In this document: positions 34,401 to 46,400 of the stretch, piece by piece | Layout of the letters: each line of letters opens with the position of its first letter | How positions within the stretch are numbered: the stretch's first letter is position 1 | Assembly (NCBI RefSeq): GCF_001039355.2 | Contig: NW_019775867.1 | Span: 76,209-140,208, forward strand | From: Lingula anatina | Lineage: Eukaryota > Brachiopoda > Lingulata > Lingulida > Lingulidae | Length of the DNA: 64,000 nucleotides | Reading direction: 5' to 3' | Translations under genes and position numbers: made by a program | The notes under the pieces: model-generated | Told to the model about the DNA's origin: nothing | The model's database searches: none | The model's input: the letters and a program-made list of their open reading frames with translations, nothing else

Positions 34401-37400
34401 GTTACAGTAATGTGCCATGAATTTCATATAGAAGAAATTAATTAAAATAACAAAATGATTGTTTTGGTCGAAATTCATGAAATGGAAGGTGTTCAGAAAT
34501 TCCAGATGTTGGAATTTCACAAAATTCTGTCAATTTTGACAGGATGTTGTCTGTCCTTCACTTAGCCTAATGTTATCTTTTCCTGACCCGAAATTCATGG
34601 CACATTACTGTTTATTTTACATTTTATTTTCACCACCACGTGGTACTTTTTGATATGGGCAACTCGTAAAACTTATGGAAAACAAAAAAATGGACACTTC
34701 CAGTGTTGCGCTTGACAAGCTTTATAAATTGCAAAAAACAAATGGTCTCTAGCATTAATACTTCCAGAATTTAAAAAAGCTTTCAGTTTTGGCTTCTAAT
34801 GGCTGCTTCTCCCGTGAAAATGCACTGACTGACCCCATACTCACTAAGATGAAAGATGACCCTAAGGGTAATACCTGCCCATAATATTATAGGTTGGGTC
34901 TGTGCAGTTTCTGAAAATCGGCACATCCGAGTAGTGCCGAGTGCATAAACGTACACAAAGAAAGCATGGCATCTTCTACGAGTGACTACTTAAAATAATG
35001 TGTTAAGTTATCTCTTGATTCTTTGCAAAATATGAGTATATCGGAATTGAAACCAGAGCAGTTTGATGCCCTGCATCATTATCTACTGATGGATGATGTA
35101 TTTTGCATGCTGCCCACAGGTTACGGCAAGTCCCTGATATTGAGCCTTATCTCTGATTGGTCCGGATTTGAACAAAGCGCGCTTTGAATCGTTCGCGTTC
35201 ATTGGCTAGATAGTTCAATGAGTCATTGAGTGCGGGCTTTAAATTTGATTGGCGGGTGGCGGGGGCAATCGAATGTGGTCAGAGGTAACTTTACACGATG
35301 AAGATAGGCTATAGTGAAGAGGTTAGCGTCAAGTTATCTCTGAAGCTCAGGGTGATTTGTAGTGGAAGCACACGAAATAATTTTTTTTATCAATTTTGAT
35401 GCAATACTGCATAATATTAAATCACCATCAATTGGATATTCATAAAATGTGACTAGCAAAGCTTTTCAAATGCATGGAAGTTAAAAACACACCTTGAAAA
35501 TGCCAATATGTGAAGAACTAACATTTCATTAACAATGGCATAACTTAAAGAAAAACTAGAGGATCAGAGAGGGGATACCGCCTCCAGATATTGTACCACC
35601 AGCTGGAGTAAGCGCATTCGTATGGACCCCCCCCCAAAAAAAAAGGGACACCACCACCAGTCTTGTGCTTGACAAGCTCTATAAAATGCAATCAACAAGA
35701 ATTCTCAAAATATGCAAAAAAAATATAACTAAAAATGGTACAATCAAAGTTCAATTAATACTAAAAAGTAGGTCAAAGGTCAATTTTAAGGTCACAGTAA
35801 ATTGCCAGTATGTGACTTCCAATTCAAATTCTTGAAATGGGAGATGCTCAGAAGTTCCAGATGTTCAAATTTCATGAAATAATGTCATTTTTGACCAGAA
35901 GTTGTCTGCCTCGCCAAGCCTTATGTTTTATTTTTCTTGGGGTTCAAAATTTATTATCCATTACCATAGTGCACATTTTGCTTTCACCACCACAATGTAC
36001 TTTTTGATACAGCATAATTCCAAAACCGTATGGAATACAAAAAAACGGAGACCACTTATAGTGTTAGGCTTTACATGCTCTACAAAATGCAGAAAAGAAT
36101 GGGTCTCTAGCATTAACGGTTCCTGAATTAGAGACAGTTTTCAGTTTTGGTATCTTATGGCCGCTACTCCCGTGAAAATGCACCAATTGACCCCAAATTC
36201 ACGGAGATGAAAGATGACCCGAAGGGTAACACTTTCCAATAATATTATTGGTTAAGTCTGTGTAGTTTCTGAATATCAGCACAAATATTTTTTTTCCTTA
36301 AAAAATTTTGTTTTTTGAAAGTTTTGGCCCGTTCAACCTTGAAAAAAAGGTCAAAGATCAAATCCAAGGGCATATTTGAAATCTCCCCATATGCCTTTCG
36401 GGCAGCCGTCTGTAGAAATTTATCCCATAATTCCTTCCGTAGGGTAGATAATTAGCATTTAATTTTGCCATTTTTGGACAAGGGTGCATTGCAATGAGTG
36501 CCACACCTAGACCCCAGCACCGACAAAGCCCAAATTTTACGTGGAATGAGTTGAGATTATATGAGATGGGTACATAGGCCCTAGTAGCCCTAGTAGTCTA
36601 CGAGGAGAAGCGGTAATGATGACTTGGTGGCGGAGCCAGCGAAACATACGGGTCGGGACTAAAACCATGTGTACCGCCAACGCCTACGCTGGTGGTACAA
36701 TAATCCAATCAGTTGGTTTTTCCCACTCAAGCTGTGTTTTAGTCCTATCATACTTTTCTGTAAGTTTGAGAATCACAGGTGACATCACTTTCCTTAAAAG
36801 GTCACTGTAGTGTCAAAATAGGGCTTTCTTCAATTTTGATGCAATGTTACATAATGTTCAAAAGCATAATCACCACAGATTTTTAATATGCACTGCAGGC
36901 AGCACAGATATTTAGAAAATATGATTATGCCAAAGGTCTTTAGGCCCATGAAATTTCAAAGTCACACCTTGAAAATGCTAATATGTATACAAGAGATAGC
37001 TGTAGTGAATGAGTTTATTTACATTTTCAACAATTTATGACATAACAGGGCAATTTTTTAATACCTGACATCGCCCCTGTGTGGTATTGCCCAGAAAAAA
37101 TGTTTTAGAGATCAATGAAATGGACATATAGTGATCAGAATATAAACAGACATGCTAATTGACTGTATACAAATGTTTCCCCTTGTAACTTACTTCCTGC
37201 ATGAACATATGGCATAGCTATGTTATGGAAACATTGAAAGTTGTCATCAAAGACATGAACAAATTTTCAGAATTAGACAGAAAAGCTGACAAATATACAG
37301 ACACCATACATAAGGCAACAATGCTGTCAAAAAATTTACAGAAAAAAGGGCACAAAATGTTTTGGCCAATTTTGACGCACTGCCAGATAATCCTTTAAAT

Positions 37401-40400
37401 TAGCATAATCACTCCTACCCTTTCAAATTATGAGCTAAAGGTAACATGGACACGGAAAAACTAGCAAGTGATTCAATTCCATGTGATATAGGTGCCACTA
37501 AAAATGCTTATGTGTGAAAATTGAAAATTTCACACATAAAAAAAAAAAAACAGAATAATTACCATAAATGTAAACTGATAATAGTGATTTTCTCAAGCAA
37601 CCTGCCTCACCAAACTCAGTTAATTTAGAGTAAAAACCAAAATACAGTTTGAAAGTTATGAGGCAAACGACACCAATATTGTGAAAAAAAAAAAGAATAA
37701 TTACCGTAAATTGTAAAGTGATCATGCTAAATTTCGAAAGCAACATACCTCTTTACCAAGCAAAGCCACTCAGTAAATTAAGAGTAAAAATCAAACTATG
37801 TTTTGAAAGTTATGAGGCTAACTAAACATCACCAAAATTGTGATAAAAGAAAAAAAACAATAATTGCCAATTTTCGATAGTGACCTGCCTCTTTACCAAA
37901 CAAAACCAATCAGAAAATTTTAAGAAAAACAAAAATATGGTTTGGAAGTTATGGGGCAAATGTCAGACAGTGACATTGATGGTGACAGCAACGGCAATGC
38001 ATGGACAGACTTACAGTGTCTGTGTAGTGTCTTACAGTGTCTGTATATAAAAATGGTCAGATCAAGCTGATTTTCTAACTTGACCACCATTTTATAAATA
38101 TTCATCAGAACTGTCAGTATGAAGACAAAATGTCAAACGTGTTTCCACTTATTATCACTAAAACTGCACGGTCACGACGGCGCCGACAGATGCAGGTGAC
38201 AGTTATATGTACAGATATGGTGTGTCTGTATATAAAAAATTCCCCTACCTAAAAGTGTTGCCATTGTGGGTTTGAGATTATCAGACCAGTCCTTATTAAT
38301 AGCTTCATAAATCCCAGCAAAATCTTTCTGCCACATCTTCTGGCCTATGGTCCAAATGTTCCCCAATTCAGGGTTAGCCTGAAACAAGATAAACATTAAT
38401 GAGCTTTAGAGCTATTACAATCTGGCAATAAAAATCAAAGCACTGAGGGTGGCAGTGTATGACTACGTAATATAACACAATTTTAACAGAACACAGTGTA
38501 ATTTTATTTAATTTTAAAGTGCAATTTTTTAGGTACCAGCCAAAGTGGCAAGGTGGTGGTTTTCAAAACCATTCATAACTTGGCAGATACAAGCATCTCG
38601 TTGACTAACTTATGCCAAAGGTTTTTCCTCAAACTTGATTTCAAATGAATTATGAGCCATTTAATTTTCTCTGTTTTGAAGGCAAACTTTAAGTAGATCT
38701 TAAAGCTAATATAATTGTCAATTTTTCATTTAATCCACCATGATACTTTTTCTTCTTCCCTAAAATCATGTTTCAGCTACGTAATTTTCAAAATGGCAAA
38801 TTTTCACTTAAGCAGGGCCTGTGAGCATCAAATTTTCATGGTCAGTCAAAATAAAAAGAGAGAGAGAGAGAGAGAAGGGTGGGGATCTATAGGGGTAGGT
38901 CAAGATAAATATGAAATTAGAGACCATTCCCAGAGATGACTATTTATGTCTTTCCAGATAATCTTGAACTTAAAATGCACAATTATTATACAACATTGTG
39001 TTGTCAAAAGAGAGTTCAGTTATCTTGTACTTTTTTCTTGTTCATTGGATAATAACAGTTATAGTTTGAGAGAGTTTAATGTGTAATCATAAGTTTAACC
39101 TTTCATAAAAGCAACTTTTTTCATAAAGGATAGATATAAAGAGAAATCTGAGCTGATCATTGGGATCAACCCTTATGGACTGGAGGAAGAATGTATGCAG
39201 GATTATGTTATGACATGAAATATTGCTGTCAGATATGACTTATCTCTACATCGTAACCTGTCAGAAATTATTTCAGCATTCTTGAACTTCATTTTGGTTC
39301 ATTAGAAAGTATATGTAACATGACTTTTGTTTGAGAGAGTTTAATATTTCACCATGAATGCAACCATTCATGTTAGCATTTTATTATTAGTTCAGTCATT
39401 CACAGAAGCAAGGCATTTTTCACACTTATGTATTTATGATAACCAATGTAAAATAACAATAATTCAGTTCATGAATAGATCTTCATTTCTGCAACCATTT
39501 GCTTAAACATATAGGAAAAGTGCACATTTTGTATGAATAAAAGTAAACATGAAATGCACAACATTGATGACATTATGTTGCACAATTCAATGACAGATTA
39601 TCAGGGGCCCTAGATGCTGTTACTAAGCAATTTGTCAATTTATTTAGAAGTCCACAACTGGTGGTCACAATTGTTAAGAATGTGCAACCTACAAGAACTA
39701 AATGTGTATAGTCAGATTTTCTTTAGCAATTCCCGTCAGGTCATGGGACAAAAGGTTTGGAGTGTACATACATGACATTGTTACATGTGACCAAAATTTT
39801 TGAAAGGGATGAGGAGACACTTTAAAGTCACATGCAATTAACATGCATGGCAGAATGATTCTTGTTTTCTACAGAGTTGTGATAACTTTGGAATTGAGAA
39901 CAAATAACAATACTTGGCAGATTCTCTTCAAAAACAATCATTAAAAGAGCAAAGTTAGGAAAACCAGTAAAATTCAGAACCCAATGATCTTTTTCTCGAA
40001 ATTTCTCTGACAAATAAAAAGAACTGATCCGTTCTTTCAGTGTTATATTTTCAGTTCTGAGTGTCACTTCATACAAATCCAATTAAATAACTGTCATGCA
40101 CTGGATTTCAGTCTCCTGATGTTCAGATCCTGTCTCCTCAGCTGGTCACAAAGATCTAGGAATATTATTTTGCTGCTTCTACCTTGTGTATCATCTAGCT
40201 GCCTTTTGTACCTGTCATCAAACGCTTCCGTGTTTTTTTGATAATTTACTTGTACCCAATCAATGTGGCTTGGTGGGAAAATGCCTGATCAATTTTCTAA
40301 ATGTAAATTAATAAAAAGATAACAATAGTGATTTTTATTCATATTGTAACTTACAACATTATAGTTGGAAGGAGCAGAATTTAACATTTTTACAGAGGAA

Positions 40401-43189
40401 AATGCAAATTCATTTCATGAGGTTATATGTCAATTACACCTGAGGTAGAAATACTTGCAAAATAAAATTACTCTTAACACTACACCAAATCGAAAATTAA
40501 GCCACTAACTTCCAAATACACTTCATACAGGTAATTGGTTTAATTGGCCCAGCTCAGCTGTGGACAAAAATAGCCTTGACACTAAATGACAATAATGCTA
40601 ACCAGGTATTAAAGAGGTAGGTGACAGCCGATAAAATCCGGAGAGCACCGTAACTGATAACAAATTACACCCAAGGCAATAAGTGAGTCTTCATAATATA
40701 AGTCGAAACCCTGCCTGGGTATTTCCACACATTTTAAGAACACCCAAACTCCACCCAAACTTTTTTTATTTAACTACATACACTACTTTAAATATATATG
40801 TAGTGTACGTGCGCCCCAAACGTACACACCTAGGTCTTTGATTTTCTGTTTTTTCTTTTATGGTAAAATCTGCACAGCTGGGCCTTCATTCTTTGCTATG
40901 AAATAAATTAGTTTTATCCTTTACTTGTCTTGATTCAAAGCCACCTCGCCGTCTCTCCTCCGTTTATGGTTTTAGTTCCTTCACCTTGAATTGTTACCAC
41001 TGCAGGCAGTCTGTGAACGCTTGTAAAATTAGTTATCTGCTCTCGGTCAAATACCCTACAGTAATTCATCATTTTGCTCGGTTAAATATCAAAGAAAATA
41101 CAGAAAAAGAAATCTGAACTACAGACATGGCTTGTTCATGCGCAGCAGACGATTCGGGTCTCCCTCCAGTATGGCTGCCGTTTGTGTTGATGACGCAGGC
41201 TCAAATGGGTCTATACAGAAGCATTTTTAATCTGAGAAACATTTTATGCAGGCCATCTTCTGGGTCTTTCAGAAGAGGGTTTGAATTTTTCAAGTTTACA
41301 GTGATGAGCATCTAATTTTTTTCTGTCAGAATTCTGTCAAAAATGGAGGATGGATCAACAAAGATAAATTTGGAAGACTGTCAGAAAATATCTCAGAACA
41401 GTAGTGCACTATACGTACCGACTTTACTGCTGCAGGTATTCTCTTCCACAGATATTTGGCATTATTTCTGAAAATAAACACATAAACAAAAAAGTAGCAA
41501 CATCATCAATGTGAGGAAAAAAATTATCATAATCAAATAACTTTTGTCATAGTTTAATAAGGGACAGAACTGATGATATAATTTTAATGACAGCCTTAAC
41601 GTGACAAGATCAGATTTTAACACGTTAAGCACATAAACCACTTTTGTGAATTTATCTGAAGCCACGTAATACTTTTTGATAATATTTTTGCATATATTAT
41701 AAATGCCATGAATTGATGTTGCCGAAAGTTATCAAACTGACTAACTCCTGGCAATTCTCTCTAACAGTCATTTAGTTTGGCACTATTCTAAACCGTGCAC
41801 AACCCTGAAGTCATTGTGATAACTGACTTGGAGGAATGGTGGAATTTGAAAAAAAAAAAAAACATTAAAGGACTTTTGAATTTTCCCAGATCATTATAGA
41901 GTTAGTAAATGGGAAGTGTCAGGAAAGGAGGATCATTGGTTGGTTGGTAAGAGAAAAATATCAATTACTCCCAGATAATTCATATGTATGAGCTTTTTTT
42001 GCAGGAAAATCTTCCAATGTGTCTTTTTAAATAGCTTACTGTTTTCCAAAATGTAAAAAGTCCAATATTTATACTTACAAGTCATTTTGCACAAGGTAAA
42101 TAGTCAGCAGTTGTCCATAAATTTGTGGGGTGGCAACACCTCCTGGGGACTGAAAATAATAAACAGTTGTCCATGACCTCTTTCTGGGCCCTATACGTTT
42201 TTTTTTTTTTTTGTTTTTTTTCACAGCAAAGCACTGTCTTATGTTGATTTTCCAACTATTCCATATGGGAGAATGCTTGTGGATGGTGCTTAGTGCTTGT
42301 GGACGGTTGTGGATGATAGTGGTCAGTTGTGCTTGGTTGTGGACAGTGTTTAGGTACACCGCTTAGTCTACTGTGGCTGTGGTAGTTGTTTATAAAACAT
42401 CTTTCTGGTTCAAAAGTACAGTACAGACATGCTGAAATCGACGGTCCGATCAGTCATGACTGGCAAAATTTGTCTTGACTGGTAAAAAATTTGACTTAGT
42501 CGGTCCAAAGGAGTTTTAAGAGCCTCAATTTTGAATTCACAGCCATCAATCGACATACTTCACAAATAAAATTATATAAGACCCAAAGCTTTTTTCCCTT
42601 CCATTTCAAACCTATCACATTCACAAACAAAGTGAGCTACCCTAATAATACTGGTAACTTGAAAAAGACCACAGGTAATTACAAAAACATTTTATTTAAA
42701 CAGTTTTGACATAGATGAACAACAAATTGTAAAAAAAACTGTAAAAAACTATTTGAAAAGCGAAAGTTACAGGGGGGGGGGGGGTATACTACAAAAGTAC
42801 CAATTTTTCATTACTACCGGCCCAAATGTCCAACCATTCTGAATAGTTTTCAGCATGTCTGAAGTAAATTAATTTTTACGATGCAGAACCCAAATGCGAT
42901 CTCAATGAGGTTTTATTTGCGTACCTAGCGGTCTTTGTCGGTCCAATATTCTATCCATTTGTACCTTTTAAAAGACCCGCAAACTGAGGCAAGTAAAGAT
43001 TAAACTGCTTGATCAGATTTTGCGAAGAAATGGCAGACGAGAAATTATCAAGTACTCAATCACATTTACCTGATTTACGACATGAGAAATCCTTACAATA
43101 CAGACTTTTTAGTTTACCTCTAATTCCTGATTTTCTAATTGTTTTCCAAGCTGCGTAAGTTCCTCGACTGTTGTCATCGCGGAAGGCAT
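31432..43189 (-). CDS. COPS8: COP9 signalosome complex subunit 8
   Basis: Seven coding exons: 43189-43118, 42149-42079, 41467-41419, 38378-38249, 33474-33367, 31824-31762 and 31511-31432. They total 573 nt in consistent phase (190 aa plus TGA), all with GT/AG ends. Diagnostic segments are LENQELESPGGVATPQIYG, NNAKYLWKRIPAAVKS, NIWTIGQKMWQKDFAGIY, RRRVFNLVAQAYSSVSGD, WKADAQTRLVIP and ERLTDFVSFLEN at the C-terminus. They match the vertebrate protein as I know it throughout. The family is a PCI-type scaffold of the COP9 signalosome, which removes NEDD8 from cullins in nucleus and cytoplasm. At 190 residues it is shorter than the human 209; the difference is in the linker before the last helix (between exons 6 and 7), so a small exon may have been missed. 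The large introns carry dispersed repeats. An alternative acceptor six bases into exon 6 exists. Confidence 0.93.
33579..33801. other. Assembly gap flanked by poly-A
   Basis: 223 unknown bases with A-runs on both sides (about 22 before, 10 after), inside the COPS8 intron between exons 4 and 5. The downstream flank (GGCAGCAAAGCTGTCAAATG) belongs to a dispersed repeat. Confidence 0.95.
33904..34925 (-). mobile_element. Non-autonomous element, ATTGTACCACCAGC family (copy 1, truncated)
   Basis: It begins with ATTGTATCATCAGCTGG, a variant of the family terminus, then carries about 3.3 units of a 127-146-bp internal tandem repeat (33953-34375, units starting CAATAGTAACTATGG). The same interior as in the copies at 35590 and 46736 follows. 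Similarity stops at about 34925, where unrelated sequence with a helicase fragment begins, so one terminus is missing. Confidence 0.8.
34966..35187 (+). pseudogene. RecQ-like helicase N-terminal fragment
   Basis: One plus-strand frame from ATG 34966 to TGA 35187 is interrupted by a TAA at 34996. After it the frame reads ELKPEQFDALHHYLLMDDVF and then CMLPTGYGKSLIL. PTGYGKS is the Walker A motif as found in RecQ/WRN-like helicases, and LKPEQ resembles the upstream Q-motif region. Only about 50 residues are present; no Walker B or later motifs follow. It lies between two copies of a dispersed repeat, so it probably came with mobile DNA. Confidence 0.65.
35590..36701 (-). mobile_element. Non-autonomous element, ATTGTACCACCAGC family (copy 2)
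   Basis: Bounded by ATTGTACCACCAGC (35590-35603) and its inverse GCTGGTGGTACAAT (36688-36701). It is the reverse complement of 46736-48290 but shorter, having lost most of the internal tandem array. No coding sequence. Confidence 0.85.
37541..37966. repeat. ~150-bp diverged tandem repeat, about 3 units
   Basis: Units of about 141-160 bp share CTCTTTACCAAACAAAGCCA, AGTAAAAATCAAA and TTTGAAAGTTATGAGGC at 37541-37681, 37682-37842 and 37843-37966. Related single modules (CAAAGCCACTCAGCAAATTT) recur near 32385, 32525 and 32750 in the next COPS8 intron. Confidence 0.75.
38379..41418. other. COPS8 intron 3, no other gene seen
   Basis: AT-rich intron sequence. Holds an (AG)n tract near 38858-38873. 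No coding sequence or complete repeat element recognised. Confidence 0.6.
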
Positions 43190-43402
43190 GTCGCGAAAGC
43201 TAACGGAAGTAAGCTGGTGTTGAAAGGTGAGTGTTACGGAGTTGAAAAGCTATCGTTCATTTTGAGGATATATTAAGAATTTTCAATATCTGTTCGGCCT
43301 CATGCTTTAATTTTCAATCTTTATTATGATTATACTATAAAAACCAGTAGGTAATAGTAATATGTTGAAGAGTATTCGGTTTGTTTTCTTTGCGTATGCA
43401 GA
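43190..43402. promoter_or_regulatory. Bidirectional promoter region COPS8/MPND
   Basis: Only 213 bp separate the start codons of the divergent genes COPS8 and MPND. The space must hold both 5' untranslated regions and the core promoter. No TATA box is clear on either side and no CpG-rich block stands out. A shared promoter is inferred from the geometry. Confidence 0.6.
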
Positions 43403-46400
43403 ATGACTACCGCACATAATTTCCGGAACAAAACAAAGAACGAAAAGACGGGTACGCACAAAACCCATCATACAATGGGTAAGCACCCTCTGTAGTTGTC
43501 CAGTAATTTACAGCACTTTTTCAGTACATTATTTCATTTTTTCCAACATTTTCATAAATGAGCACAATTGAGTTTGTATGAGTTCACTCTTATGTCACGT
43601 AATGTATATTGCATAAATATAAATGCATGTCGATCGTCCACAGCACTGCCACTGGGGAACCTGTATAGGTTATCATTTTTGAAAGTCTGTCAAAATATTC
43701 GTATGTGTTGTATTACAATGGAGGTGCTTTCATGTGAAAGGTGATGGGTTTGTCTTATTATGACAAACTATTCTGTGTTTCCAAACATTGCTGTGTATTT
43801 TAAACTTTGTAATTCTTACACCCCATTTCCATAGATTTTTAGATCGATCTATCCCTGTGGGGAGTCTCACTAGATTACTGTCACCTTGGCCGGCTTAAGC
43901 GTCTGTCCCGCCTACTAAAGGCTGTAAGGGGGTAATTAAATATGGTGCCCGCTCGGCTGACTGCAATTTAGCGTGAGCCCCCAGGGAGTTAGGTCGATCT
44001 AAAACTTAATCTTTAGATCGATCTAAATCTCTGGGAAAGCACCCTTAGCCAAAAAATGACACTCAAACCGCGCTTAAATCAAACACAGACATACATTATA
44101 CATATGTACCAGTCTGTTTTACAGTTGTGCATTATGGAAAATAAAACTCAGAATAGGATTCATGTTTATTGGTCATCTCAGGGATCATTTACAGCCATGC
44201 AGACCTTGATGAATTTTTCTCAACTTTGTAGTGTTCACAAATATAATTCCCAGACATGTAAATTAATTTGATTAGAGTCGATTGCTTGTGCACTCGACTC
44301 GTTTTATGGCCTAACCTGTAGTCATGTAACTTAAGTGGACGTGTGCAATTTGAATAATTAAAATTAGTATGTACCGCCAAATACTGCAGCACAGAATCCA
44401 CCTATAGATAAGAAATACGTATAAAAGACGTCTAGAAATAATATTGGGGGTCAGACTGAAGAATACTGGAATCATTTTGTGCATCATCATTTTCTGCTTT
44501 TTGTCTGTATATTTGACAGCTTTGCTGCCTTGTTTTCAAGGTCGTCAAATTCTAGTTTTTTGTTACTTTGATCTGTGTATCTGCTATTCAAATAATTTGA
44601 AATTCATTTACTAATTTAATAATGATAATCATTAACTTTGCTAGTTGAAGTAGTTCACATGTACAGTACCTTGCTATTGATTCTGCTCTTTTTCTGATAA
44701 ATCTAAGTCCACAACAGGCTATAACCATTGTTTCGAAACAATGTTGGTATATGTGCAAGCTTATGTATCTTCCAGAACATATGCAGTAGAACTTGACCTC
44801 CTAACATTGGCTGAAGTAGCAGTTGCCAAGCAGAATGCAGTATAAAATGGTGCTTTCTATATATAGCTACAGGTGTTATTGCAGCCACATTGAATAATTT
44901 TAAGTGCACATATGATGTAGACCTGCACCCATATTTTTAACATGCTCACAAATGTATAACATTGTCACAGAAAAGGGTTTTCAATTTATTTTCAGCCCAA
45001 GAAGAGATATCATCTCCCATGACAGGCATCTCAGAAAATGAAGAAGATGATGAAGATGAGGATGGCTCAGACTTGGACCAAGATGGTGCCTACAGGAAGA
45101 ATTCCCGTCATGCCATCACAGGGAGAGGGGTGACACTGGGGATGTTACTGAATGATAGAATAGTGGAGTCAGGGGAGGGACTGCTGTCCATTGATTATTT
45201 GGTAAATTTGGGGTCTTGGTAACAGGGAAGATTTGTTTATATATTAATTTTTGTGGGCTAAAAACTCTCATTCCTGTTCCTCTAACAAATGTTTGTCATG
45301 TACACCAAATTTAGTCCTGCTATCCCTTCTTTTAGAGTACAACACATTGCCACATATACTGCAGAAACTGTCACATCATCAATAATAACACAATTTCACA
45401 TTATATGCATTAATACAATTGTATTTCATATAAAATTTTGGTCTGGCTTAAATGGGATATGCTTGCACATGCATATTCAGTATAGCTTGTGATATGCGAC
45501 TTTTGGAGATGGAAAAAATAAATAAGATCTATTTCATTCTCAAGTATTGCAAAGGAACTGTTGTGCAATGCAGTTACAATTTATTATGTATGTACAGACG
45601 CCTCTCACACGCCTCCCTACGTGTCATCCCTCAACCTGAATTGAGCCAAGATTTAATTACTGTGCCCCTGCAGGGACGACGCATCGGAAGGCGTGTGAGA
45701 AGCGGAGACCATTACATGATTAAGTGGTCTTACTTTCATGTAGGCCCGCCAAGCTAGCACTTAGCTCTTCATTCTGAATGGGGCCTTACTCTTCTTAACC
45801 TTACTGAAAAGTAACATAGTACTAAAATACAGCTTCAGTTGGTAAACCTGTCTTATTGGTTTGCTTTTCTGGAAATCATATAGTTTTTGTCAGAATTAAA
45901 ATTTTCACATATTGCCATTTTTAAGGTGTGACTTTGAACTTCCATGGAATTGAAGACCTTTTGCTAGTGACAGTCACATTTTCAAAATATCTATGATGGT
46001 TTTATTTTATTATTAAAATTGTTGGTCATTATGCTGTTGAGCATTATTTAATATTGCATCAAAAATGAAGAAAACCCCATTTTGGGCACTGCCTCCAAAG
46101 TGACCATGTAGGAAAACCATGTCACTTACTTTTCTTAAACTTAGGCCACACTTTTTTATTTTTATGGATGACATCCTGCTGCGCGCGCACCGATTTTCGT
46201 CCGTTCTCAAAAACAAAAAAAACAAAAAAAAAAAATCCCCCCCCCCCCAAGGAAGTCGGTTGTCGCAAACGTCAATATTGAATTTGCCGGAAAATGCAAT
46301 CGGCAATCCTCGGCTAATTCCGCAAGCTCCACATCGTTATTGTCGACTGCGGAGACATCCGAGTTGTTCTGAGTGCGGAAAATGAGCTTTCTGCGCATGC

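Noticed and set aside
42075-42359. 94-codon minus-strand frame as a separate gene
   Set aside because: Only its last 24 codons are coding; they are COPS8 exon 2, and the rest is intron.
45452-45757. 101-codon plus-strand frame near the 45599 MITE
   Set aside because: Spans the MITE and intron sequence of MPND with no conserved motif.
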